From NCBI RefSeq assembly GCF_029338175.1, contig NZ_CP119862.1:806001-870000 (forward strand): a DNA stretch of 64,000 nt, in the 5' to 3' direction. Shown piece after piece: positions 36,352 to 44,424 of the stretch. The DNA is from Citrobacter enshiensis (lineage in GTDB: Bacteria > Pseudomonadota > Gammaproteobacteria > Enterobacterales > Enterobacteriaceae). The notes beneath the pieces were generated by a model. It was not told the DNA's origin. It searched no databases and saw only the letters and a list, made by a program, of their open reading frames with translations. Position 1 is the first letter of the stretch. Each line of letters opens with the position of its first letter. Position numbers and translations under genes: made by a program.

Positions 36352-38130
36352 ATGGTGCTCGCAACTACACAGTCCGTTTTGATGCATATTCAACCGACAA
36401 TTCAGCGTTTCGCCAGAATGCTTGCCAGCGTTTTGCAACTCGAGGTTGAGATCGTTGATGAAAACCTGTGCCGCGTCGCAGGTACTGGCGCGTATGGAAA
36501 ATTTCTCGGCCGTCAATTGAGCGGCAATTCAAGACTGCTGAGCTATGTACTCGAAACAAAAAAAGAAAAAGTGGTGACGCATTCCCGATTTGATCCGCTG
36601 TGCGAAGGGTGTGACAGCAAAGAAAATTGTCGTGAGAAGGCCTTCCTGGGAACGCCGGTTATTTTACAGGATCGTTGTGTGGGAGTGATAAGTCTGATTG
36701 CAGTAACGCATGAGCAACAAGAACATATCAATGACAACCTACGGGAATTTTCAGATTACGTTCGCCATATATCCACGATTTTCGTTTCGAAACTTCTGGA
36801 AGATCAAGGGGGGAGTGACAGTATCAGTAAAATATTCTCAACGATGATTGAGAATATGGACCAGGGCGTGTTGGTTATTGATGAAGATAACCGTGTGCAG
36901 TTTGCTAATCAAACGGCGTTAAAAATACTCGGCATTGCGCAGAATAATATGATGGGCAAATCAGTCAGGTTCAGACCGTTAACGTTTGAAAGTAATTTCA
37001 CCCATGGGCATATGCAACATATTGTCTCCTGGGATGATAAAAGTGAGCTGATCATCGGCCAGTTACATAGCGTTCAGGGGCGGCAATTATTCCTGATGGC
37101 ATTCCACCAGTCGCATACCAGCTCGTCCGTGGCAATTGCTACGGACGAGCCGCATATTGAGCAACTGGTTGGCGAATGTCGGGTTATGCGCCAGCTTAAG
37201 CGGTTGATTGGCCGCATTGCCCCCAGTCCTTCCAGCATCATGATTGTGGGGGAAAGCGGCACAGGGAAGGAGGTTGTTGCCCGAGCGATCCACAAACTGA
37301 GTGAACGACGAAATAAACCGTTTATCGCTATTAACTGTGCCGCCATTCCGGAGCAGTTGCTGGAAAGTGAACTGTTTGGTTATGTGAAAGGTGCGTTTAC
37401 CGGCGCGTCAGTTAACGGAAAAACAGGGCTGATTCAGGCGGCTAACACCGGGACGCTGTTTCTTGATGAGATTGGCGATATGCCGCTAATGTTGCAGGCT
37501 AAACTGCTAAGGGCTATTGAGGCGAGGGAGGTTTTGCCCATTGGCGCCAGCAGCCCCGTGCAGGTAGATATCCGTATTATCTCGGCCACGAACCAGAACC
37601 TTGGGCAGTTTATTGCTGAGGGTAAATTTCGCGAAGATCTCTTCTACCGCCTGAACGTCATTCCGCTCACATTACCGCCCCTACGCGAACGCCAGGAGGA
37701 TATCGAACTGCTGGTGCATTACTTCCTGCATCTGCATACTCGCCGTTTAGGGCTGGTTTATCCGGGTATCGCGCCTGATGTTGTGGCTCTGCTCAGGCGC
37801 CATCGTTGGCCGGGTAACCTGCGCGAGTTGAGTAATCTGATGGAGTATCTGGTTAACGTTGTTCCCTCTGGTGAAGTGATAGACAGTACGCTTTTACCGC
37901 CGAATCTTACCAGTAATGGCAAAGCGCCGGATTCCGATGGGATTGTCACCAGCGCCACGCATCTGCTGTCTGATGATGCCGGAGGTACTGCGCTGGAGGA
38001 GATGGAAAAACAGATGATCCGCGAAGCGCTGTCTCGTCACTCAAATAAAAAGCAGGTGGCGGATGAGTTGGGCATCGGTATCGCCACGCTGTATCGCAAG
38101 ATCAAAAAGTATGAGCTGTTGAACGTGTAA
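36352..38130 (+). CDS. uacR: UacR (YgeV), sigma-54-dependent activator of the purine cluster
   Basis: A 592-residue bacterial enhancer-binding protein. It has an N-terminal sensory region (about 1-150), a PAS domain (about 160-250), an AAA+ domain (about 275-505) with Walker A GESGTGKE and the sigma-54-contact loop GAFTGA, and a C-terminal Fis-type helix-turn-helix (KKQVADELGIGIATLYRKIKKY). The N-terminal C84-x2-C87-x5-C93 motif could hold an Fe-S cluster or metal. In E. coli YgeV is the urate-responsive UacR. GGAAGG precedes the ATG. Confidence 0.92.
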   Translation: MVLATTQSVLMHIQPTIQRFARMLASVLQLEVEIVDENLCRVAGTGAYGKFLGRQLSGNSRLLSYVLETKKEKVVTHSRFDPLCEGCDSKENCREKAFLGTPVILQDRCVGVISLIAVTHEQQEHINDNLREFSDYVRHISTIFVSKLLEDQGGSDSISKIFSTMIENMDQGVLVIDEDNRVQFANQTALKILGIAQNNMMGKSVRFRPLTFESNFTHGHMQHIVSWDDKSELIIGQLHSVQGRQLFLMAFHQSHTSSSVAIATDEPHIEQLVGECRVMRQLKRLIGRIAPSPSSIMIVGESGTGKEVVARAIHKLSERRNKPFIAINCAAIPEQLLESELFGYVKGAFTGASVNGKTGLIQAANTGTLFLDEIGDMPLMLQAKLLRAIEAREVLPIGASSPVQVDIRIISATNQNLGQFIAEGKFREDLFYRLNVIPLTLPPLRERQEDIELLVHYFLHLHTRRLGLVYPGIAPDVVALLRRHRWPGNLRELSNLMEYLVNVVPSGEVIDSTLLPPNLTSNGKAPDSDGIVTSATHLLSDDAGGTALEEMEKQMIREALSRHSNKKQVADELGIGIATLYRKIKKYELLNV

Positions 38131-38136
38131 ATCTTT

Positions 38137-38168
38137 GAATATCCGGCCTGAGTTCAGGCCGGATATTC
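38137..38168. terminator. Bidirectional hairpin between uacR and xdhC
   Basis: A perfect 15-bp inverted repeat (GAATATCCGGCCTGA and its complement) separated by 2 bases lies 6 bases after the uacR stop and 2 bases before the xdhC stop. It most likely ends both convergent transcripts, although the U-runs are short. Confidence 0.75.
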
Positions 38169-38170
38169 TC

Positions 38171-38650
38171 TTATTTCTGCTCTTCACAGCGTTGCACGGT
38201 ATCGACGATCATCTGATAACCGGTACAACGACACAGATTTCCTGCCAGGCCGCGGCGGATCTCAAGAATGGTGAGCGGCTGGTTACGCGGTTTGGCCAGC
38301 ATTGCGGTTGTTGCCATGATCAGACCTGGCGTACAAAAGCCGCACTGTACGGCGCCGGATTTCGCGTAGGCCATTTGAACGTGGGAAAGCTGCCCCCCTA
38401 CTGATTCGCCTTCCAGAGTGCGGATATGCTTTCCCTCCACCCATGCGGCCAGATACAGACAGCTGTCGATGGCGGTTCCGTCGACCAGTACCGTACAGGC
38501 GCCGCACTCACCCACACAGCACCCTTGCTTCACGCTGAGCAATCCCTGTTCGCGTAACAGTTCGGAGAGCGGCATCCCCGGCATGATGCTTAGCTGAAAA
38601 GGTACGCCATTGATTTCGCATTCGATTGCGATTCTGTCGGTGTGATTCAT
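38171..38650 (-). CDS. xdhC: Xanthine dehydrogenase Fe-S subunit XdhC
   Basis: A 159-residue [2Fe-2S]-binding subunit. The plant-ferredoxin-type cluster ligands ([11 protein letters not shown] and a later Cys in DSCLYLA) and the second cluster ligands (QCGFCTPG and CRCTGY) are all present, unlike XdhD. It passes electrons from the molybdenum site in XdhA to FAD in XdhB. The start overlaps the xdhB stop (ATGA). Confidence 0.95.
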   Translation of the reverse strand: MNHTDRIAIECEINGVPFQLSIMPGMPLSELLREQGLLSVKQGCCVGECGACTVLVDGTAIDSCLYLAAWVEGKHIRTLEGESVGGQLSHVQMAYAKSGAVQCGFCTPGLIMATTAMLAKPRNQPLTILEIRRGLAGNLCRCTGYQMIVDTVQRCEEQK

Positions 38651-39525
38651 TGCAGTACTCCCCCCGCCGCGACGACGGCTTCACTGATCACTTTTTTCGT
38701 CATCGTTTGGATGAGATGTAGACGAAACTCCTTACTGGCACGCCAGGAAGAGCGCGGGGCGACGTCTTGTATGACGGCTTCGCTGATGGCGTCCAGCGTT
38801 TGCTGGGTCAATGGTGCATTTTGCGCTGTCTGTTCGGCATGCTGACAGCGGATTGGCGTTGGCGCGGCGACGCCAAAAGCCAGTCGTAACTCACTGAAAT
38901 TACTGTTGTCCAGTCGACAGAAGGCTGCACAACCGATCGTAGCTATATCCATGGCGTCACGCATTGCATATTTAAAATGCGCGCTGCCGCTATGGGTTGT
39001 GGGCTGCGGTGGGAAGTGAAAGGCGACCAGTATTTCATCATGCTCAAGAGAAACCTTGCCAGGACCGGTGTGAAAACCGTTAATCGCGGCGAAACGCACC
39101 CCCTTTGGTGAATGAATCTCAAGTGTGGCGTTATAGATTAAGGTTGGCGTCGCAGAGTCTGCGCTGGTCGCGCCGTTGCATATATTGCCGCCGTAGGTGG
39201 CGACGTTACGGATTTGCGGTCCGGCGATGGAGGCGGCAGCGGCGCACAACGCAGGGAGATGGCGTTGCGTTAAGGGGTGTTCAATCAGTTCGTTAAAGGT
39301 GGTGGCGGAGCCTATTCGCAGTGCGCCATCGTCGGTAAGCGTAATCCCCTTCAGTTCCGCCAGATTGTGAATATCGACAATATGGCGATAGCGGTCATTG
39401 TGATGATGAAGTTGAATCAGCACGTCGGTCCCACCTGCGAGCAGTTTCGCTTGCGGATAGCATGTCAGCAGACTGATGGCATCGGAAATAGCCGAAGCGC
39501 GGTGGTAAGAAGCAAAATCAAACAT
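38647..39525 (-). CDS. xdhB: Xanthine dehydrogenase FAD subunit XdhB
   Basis: A 292-residue FAD-binding subunit of the molybdenum hydroxylase family. [13 protein letters not shown] binds FAD near residue 33, and the [12 protein letters not shown] motif and a C-terminal CO-dehydrogenase-type domain follow. It lies 10 bases after xdhA and overlaps xdhC by 4 bases, so the three subunits are coupled. GAGGATAACACC precedes the ATG. Confidence 0.95.
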   Translation of the reverse strand: MFDFASYHRASAISDAISLLTCYPQAKLLAGGTDVLIQLHHHNDRYRHIVDIHNLAELKGITLTDDGALRIGSATTFNELIEHPLTQRHLPALCAAAASIAGPQIRNVATYGGNICNGATSADSATPTLIYNATLEIHSPKGVRFAAINGFHTGPGKVSLEHDEILVAFHFPPQPTTHSGSAHFKYAMRDAMDIATIGCAAFCRLDNSNFSELRLAFGVAAPTPIRCQHAEQTAQNAPLTQQTLDAISEAVIQDVAPRSSWRASKEFRLHLIQTMTKKVISEAVVAAGGVLQ

Positions 39526-39535
39526 GGTGTTATCC

Positions 39536-41836
39536 TCAAATCAAAGCTGCCAGATGGAACTCCTCAAACAGACGTTTCGGCGTCAGGGGCAGCGTATCTA
39601 TCGCTACGCCTGTCGCCATCCTTACCGCGTTGCGAATGGCCGCGGCGACGGGAATGATGGGGGGTTCACCCAGCGATTTATGTCCGTAAGCGGATTGCGG
39701 CTCCTGCGTTTCGACAAAGGCGCTTTCCAGCTGTGGGAGGTCGGGCATGGTGGGCATTTTGTAATCCAGAAGGTTGGGATTACGCACAATGCCGCTGTCT
39801 GCATCGATGATCATCTCTTCAAACAGCGACCAGCCAATGCCCATCCCCATACCGCCGTGTACCTGACCTTTTGCCAGTAACGGGTTCAGGATGTGCCCGG
39901 AATCGTGGACGTTAAGGATTCGGTTGATGGTGACCTTGCACAACGCGATATCGACAGTCAGATCGACAAACGTGCAGCCAAACGCGGGCGGATTCGTGGT
40001 TGTCTTCACCGAGCATTCCGCTGACAGTTGACCGCCGCGTTCCGGATGATAAAACGCATCCATGGCCAGATCTTTTAATGACAATAACGGATCTTCTGGA
40101 CGGTCGGAGAGGACGATATTGCCTCCCGTCAGCGTCAGACTCATGGCTGACTGGTGCAATATTTCAGCGGCGTGCTCCAGGATCTTCGCCCGCAGCTGCA
40201 ATGCCGCTTTGCGCAGTGCCGGAGCGGCAACATAGCTCTGGCGAGAGGCGAATGCGCCAGGGTCGAACGGCGTAATATCGGTGTCCTGGGTTGAAATGAC
40301 GTGCACATCGCTGACCGGCACGCCGACGGTTTCAGCCACCATCTGCGAGAACACGGTATCGGCCCCCTGGCCAATTTCGGTGGCGCCGCTCTGTACGTTG
40401 ATCGTTCCATCCTGATTCATCAACAGACGGGCGCCGGAGATCTCGACCCCGACTGGCCAGGTGTTGGACGTATAACTAAAGCAGGCGACACCAATTCCCC
40501 GACGGATATTGCCCTGCTGGTGATTCTGACATTCAGCGCGGCGCGTATCCCACTCGAACAGTTCGCGGCCTTTTTCCAGACATTCCGGTAGGCCTGCACT
40601 GTAGATGCGTTTGCCCGTTATTGGGTTCGAATCCCCCTCACGGGCAGCATTACGTAAACGGATGTCCACCGGATCGATGCCCAGATCGGCGGCGGCGTCA
40701 TCCAACATTGATTCTACGGCGAACACCACCTGTGGCGCGCCATATCCGCGCATCGCGCCTGCGGAGGGGAGATTGGTGTAACACGTTGTGGAGCGGTAGG
40801 CATAAGCGCTGCGAGGATAAAGATAAGCGACTTTATTACCACCGGCGGAAGCGATGGAGTGGCCGTGCGAGGCGTAAGCACCGGTATTTGACAGGACATC
40901 AAGACTGTAGCCTTTCAGCGTGCCGTCGCGGTTAATGCCCAGTTGTCCGCTAATCGTAAACGCATGGCGGGTGCGGGAAGCGAGGAAACACTCTTCGCGG
41001 CTGAGAGACACTTTCACAGGAATGCCGCCGAGTTTGCTGGTCAGAAATGCTGCCATTGGTTCTTCCAGCACATCCTGTTTGTTGCCAAAACCACCGCCGA
41101 CATACGGTTTGATAACCCGAACGCACGACCACGGAATACCAAGCGCCTGACCGACCACCCGACGCACAATATGGGGGATCTGCGTGCTGGAGACGATTGA
41201 AATCCGGGAATCCTCTTCCATCCAGGCAAAAGAGGTCACGCTTTCCATATGACAATGCTGTATGACGGGAGTCTGATAGCGGCCCTGAATCTTATAGTCC
41301 GCCGCATCAATCTCTTGCTGTACATTACCGGTCGTCATTTCGCTCTGTTTAAGCAGATTTCCACCGGCATGAATCTCGACGGCGTCAGGCGCCAGAGCCG
41401 CTTCCGGCGTGGTAATCACAGGTAACGATTGCCATTCGACGCTGACCAGCAGCGCCGCTTTTTCTGCGGTTAATTCATCTCTTGCCACGACGATAGCGAC
41501 AGCATCTCCGTGATGGCGGACGTGGCGGGTCAGCAGATAACGGTCGGCAACATCACGTTTCTTGTCATCCAGGCTCCAGGCATGGCCTGCTGTCGCAAAC
41601 GGAATATCAGGCACATCTTCCCAGGTAAAGACTGCCAGGACCCCTGGCAGGTTTTTGGCCTGGTCGCAGTTGATGTTGGCGGCATAACCATGGGCAATTG
41701 GGCTACGAACGTATTTCGCGTAGCACATGCCCGCCATAACATAATCATCAGTGTATCGAGCCCGCCCGGTGACTTTCGCAATGGCATCCACGCGCATGCA
41801 CGATTCTCCGGTTGCGGTTGCTTCCCGCGCTTCCAT
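39536..41836 (-). CDS. xdhA: Xanthine dehydrogenase molybdenum subunit XdhA
   Basis: A 766-residue molybdopterin-binding subunit oxidising xanthine/hypoxanthine. It has the KVTGRARYTDDY N-terminal motif, VGGGFGNKQD, GAMRGYGAPQ and the catalytic-glutamate motif GHKSLGEPPI near the end. ATG 41836 was chosen: AAGGGGA lies 6 bases upstream, and the extra 13 residues fit the usual lead-in to RVDAIAKVTG. The shorter start MRVDA (41797), recalled for E. coli, has no ribosome site. A sigma-54 promoter lies upstream. Confidence 0.93.
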   Translation of the reverse strand: MEAREATATGESCMRVDAIAKVTGRARYTDDYVMAGMCYAKYVRSPIAHGYAANINCDQAKNLPGVLAVFTWEDVPDIPFATAGHAWSLDDKKRDVADRYLLTRHVRHHGDAVAIVVARDELTAEKAALLVSVEWQSLPVITTPEAALAPDAVEIHAGGNLLKQSEMTTGNVQQEIDAADYKIQGRYQTPVIQHCHMESVTSFAWMEEDSRISIVSSTQIPHIVRRVVGQALGIPWSCVRVIKPYVGGGFGNKQDVLEEPMAAFLTSKLGGIPVKVSLSREECFLASRTRHAFTISGQLGINRDGTLKGYSLDVLSNTGAYASHGHSIASAGGNKVAYLYPRSAYAYRSTTCYTNLPSAGAMRGYGAPQVVFAVESMLDDAAADLGIDPVDIRLRNAAREGDSNPITGKRIYSAGLPECLEKGRELFEWDTRRAECQNHQQGNIRRGIGVACFSYTSNTWPVGVEISGARLLMNQDGTINVQSGATEIGQGADTVFSQMVAETVGVPVSDVHVISTQDTDITPFDPGAFASRQSYVAAPALRKAALQLRAKILEHAAEILHQSAMSLTLTGGNIVLSDRPEDPLLSLKDLAMDAFYHPERGGQLSAECSVKTTTNPPAFGCTFVDLTVDIALCKVTINRILNVHDSGHILNPLLAKGQVHGGMGMGIGWSLFEEMIIDADSGIVRNPNLLDYKMPTMPDLPQLESAFVETQEPQSAYGHKSLGEPPIIPVAAAIRNAVRMATGVAIDTLPLTPKRLFEEFHLAALI

Positions 41837-41890
41837 AGACGTCCCCTTGATTTGAACATTCGGTTCTTAAGGCAATGTATTCGTCAAATC

Positions 41891-41906
41891 AGGCAAGAAT
41901 TACGCC
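41891..41906 (-). promoter_or_regulatory. Sigma-54 promoter of xdhABC
   Basis: Minus strand reads TGGCGTA-ATTC-TTGCC, with the -24 GG and -12 GC correctly spaced. It differs from consensus at two positions in the -24 box and at the last base. Predicted start is near 41879, about 43 bases before xdhA. Confidence 0.7.
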
Positions 41907-42154
41907 AGAAGCGGAAATTGGTGGCAGGAGGTCAGGGAAGTGTGATGATGTTAAAAATATAACCCTGCCATGATGGTAATAACCGCAGGATTCTGCCTAC
42001 TCCACTTATCATTATGAGTTTAATCAAATCATTGTGATACACGTGCGTAACGTCGTGATACCGTTCATTGAAGATCCTTTCCGGACGCAATACATTGGGC
42101 ATCCGGCTTCTGGCTGTTATTATATGGCGTCTGGAAATATTGCGAGGAATGGTT

Positions 42155-42913
42155 TTGAGTGCGGGATGCCTGAACAAAAATAGCCTGAGTATTGCGATGT
42201 TACTGTGTGCGGGGCTGCTATTAGCAGGCTGCTCCAGCGATCAATCCTCTGATGCAGGCAGCTATTCTGGCTCTGTTTATACCGTGAAGCGAGGGGACAC
42301 GCTGTACCGCATTTCGCGTGTGACGGGTACCAGCGTTAAGGAAATCGCGCGTCTTAACGGCATTTCACCGCCTTATACCATCGAAGTAGGGCAAAAACTG
42401 AAAGTCAGCGGCGGGGCTAAAACCAGCACTGCATCCCGCAAAACGGCGACGAAATCCTCGACGAAAACGGCTGCGGTTACCCCGTCTTCAGCGGTGCCAC
42501 AGTCTTCCTGGCCTCCGGTGGGGCAACGTTGCTGGGTATGGCCTGCCAACGGTAAAGTTATTCTGCGGTATTCGACAGCGGATGGCGGTAATAAAGGGAT
42601 TGATATTTCCGCCGCGTCTGGAACCCCGATCTATGCGGCAGGCGCAGGGAAGGTGGTGTATGTCGGCAACCAATTGCGTGGCTACGGCAACCTCATCATG
42701 ATCAAGCACAATGAGGAATACATCACTGCGTATGCGCATAACGACACGATGCTGGTGAATAACGGGCAAAGCGTGAAAGCCGGGCAGAAAATCGCCACGA
42801 TGGGGAGCTCTGACGCCGCCTCCGTGCGGTTGCACTTCCAGATTCGCTACCGTGCAACCGCGATCGATCCTCTGCGGTATTTACCGCCGCAAGGGAGTAA
42901 ACCAAAATGCTGA
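42155..42913 (+). CDS. ygeR: YgeR, LysM/M23 lipoprotein (EnvC/NlpD family)
   Basis: An outer-membrane lipoprotein of about 252 residues. The signal peptide ends in the lipobox LLAGC near residue 25. A LysM domain follows (YTVKRGDTLYRIS...YTIEVGQKL), then a Ser/Thr/Lys linker and a LytM (M23) domain. The M23 metal residues are degenerate, as in EnvC-like amidase activators. The TTG at 42155 is chosen: GAGG sits 8 bases upstream and the length matches E. coli. The ATG at 42149 lies directly on the ribosome site. Confidence 0.9.
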   Translation: MSAGCLNKNSLSIAMLLCAGLLLAGCSSDQSSDAGSYSGSVYTVKRGDTLYRISRVTGTSVKEIARLNGISPPYTIEVGQKLKVSGGAKTSTASRKTATKSSTKTAAVTPSSAVPQSSWPPVGQRCWVWPANGKVILRYSTADGGNKGIDISAASGTPIYAAGAGKVVYVGNQLRGYGNLIMIKHNEEYITAYAHNDTMLVNNGQSVKAGQKIATMGSSDAASVRLHFQIRYRATAIDPLRYLPPQGSKPKC

Positions 42914-42947
42914 CGGCGAATTAATCGCCAGTCAGTGTGCGAGTCTC

Positions 42948-42975
42948 TTGCTAACAAGAGCGTAAGGTTTATAAT
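42948..42975 (+). promoter_or_regulatory. Promoter of glyU
   Basis: A -35 TTGCTA (42948-42953), a 16-bp spacer and a -10 TATAAT (42970-42975) lie just upstream of the tRNA. The -10 sits in the loop of a perfect inverted repeat (GCGTAAGG/CCTTACGC, 42960-42984). Confidence 0.8.
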
Positions 42976-42992
42976 GCCTTACGCAATTCAAA

Positions 42993-43066
42993 GCGGGCGT
43001 AGTTCAATGGTAGAACGAGAGCTTCCCAAGCTCTATACGAGGGTTCGATTCCCTTCGCCCGCTCCA
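42993..43066 (+). tRNA. glyU: tRNA-Gly(CCC), with encoded CCA
   Basis: A 74-base cloverleaf. The acceptor stem GCGGGCG/CGCCCGC, the D-loop AGTTCAATGGTAGAAC, an anticodon stem GAGAGC/GCTCT around CTTCCCAA (anticodon CCC) and the GGTTCGATT T-loop are all readable. It lies after ygeR, the place where E. coli carries glyU beside an accessory island, and everything downstream here is also accessory. Confidence 0.97.
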
Positions 43067-44424
43067 TAATCTCCCCTTGTGGCAAACCTTCGTTAAAACT
43101 CGTTTTTCTTTCAACAGATTACTTAACATAAGTTATCGTGAACGTTCGACCAATGAACGACGATTTACCAGCACAAGGTACACTGTTAGTTGTCACGGAT
43201 AGTTACTCTGAAAGTAAGGGTATAACTATTCGGCGGTAGCAGTTCCAACCCTCACACCGCGACAGCACAACGTTCAGAGCATATACTCGTGTCAATTATA
43301 TTTTGATATATTAGGCAGTTACTACACTAATGTACGTTTCCGTTCCATTGGACCTCAGACCCCTTTGACGTCAACCGAACCTTTGATATCCGCACCGCCG
43401 TCATCCTTTAGCCACAGATAAACCGGAATTGCCATGTGAAAACGCCTTCTCTACTTTTTAAATGGTGCCGCAACTTACAGCGATGCTGTGAATACCCAAC
43501 GCCAGACAGGTGTCAGGTTGATTACCACTCAACAGTTAATCACTGAGAGATAAAAATAATATTGATATTGCTGAAAATATATTTACATCTATTTTAGTTC
43601 TAAAAAAGTTGTTTAAGTGATTGCATTAATTATTCAACAGTCATTTGAATTGACGTATGAAAATATATCCAGGTTTAGCTGGTGGGTAGTTTTTTGGTGT
43701 ATGTTTTATGCCAACATGTATAATGTAACAATTTAATTTCAGATGTATTATGGTTGTAAAATTAATACCATTACCTCGGTAAAAGCAATCTCAAATCTGG
43801 CAAGCACTGCATTAAGTCTCAAATAAGACGAAACTGTTCTGCATAAAAACACAGCCAATCGGGCTAAACCACCGAACGGCGCTCCTGTATCAGCAGGGTT
43901 TAGGCTTAATCGCATCGACAGGTAAATTCAATAGCCTGGCGGAACGATTTCTCTCCGTTTTTCATTCCCTGCAAAACTTAGCGCAGCCATAGACTTACAG
44001 TCAATTTTCCGCGATATGTTGTAGCTAATCGCCTGATGTCCGAGAGTTTTTGTGCAGACCCAGGGCATCTCACTCTTCCTCATCGCTATAAAAAGTCCAT
44101 TATCGGATTGATATTTTTCTGTGATTCTCTCAGCACAGAATGTAGATTAATAGAATTCTTCAGTGTCATTCTGCAAAATATCAAAAATACACCAGGTTAG
44201 AAAATAATCGAGAATCATTATCAAATTCCAATAATTTATTCAGCACGCACAATGCGTTATTTGATAGCAGAGCTCAGGCTTTTAGCCCCGGTCTTGCGCT
44301 CAGTGACGTCTCTCGTTTTGCGCGCGCCCAGCCTTATTTATGAAAAATTGTTTATTGCTGCAACATTTTATTACAGATAGACTACATTTTGCTCATACCG
44401 TACAGGATTTCGGAAGAATTAAGA
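43067..44424. other. Non-coding accessory segment between glyU and the invasin gene
   Basis: About 1.36 kb without a convincing intact gene. It holds an hcp remnant (43355-43435, minus strand). From about 43540 it becomes strongly AT-rich, unlike the core genes, which suggests horizontally acquired, possibly H-NS-silenced DNA. A partial Fur-box-like sequence lies at 44204-44222. I did not find a repeat of the tRNA 3' end by eye. Confidence 0.6.
43355..43435 (-). pseudogene. hcp: Remnant of a type VI secretion Hcp gene
   Basis: The frame starts MAIPVYLWLKDDGGADIKGS and continues VDV, the highly conserved N-terminus of Hcp tube proteins. It then stops after three more codons, 26 codons in place of about 160. 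AGAAGG precedes the ATG, so the original ribosome site survives. The rest of the gene is absent, indicating a deletion in what may have been a type VI or orphan-Hcp island at glyU. Confidence 0.75.

Noticed and set aside
43860..43991. Protein-like stop-free stretch (about 45 codons) in the AT-rich island region
   Set aside because: There is no start codon or ribosome site and no recognisable family, so chance or an unplaceable remnant.
44204..44222. Fur-box-like sequence before the adhesin gene
   Set aside because: One half fits GATAATGAT well but the other half is poor, and it lies about 200 bases from the start codon. It is not reported as a site.
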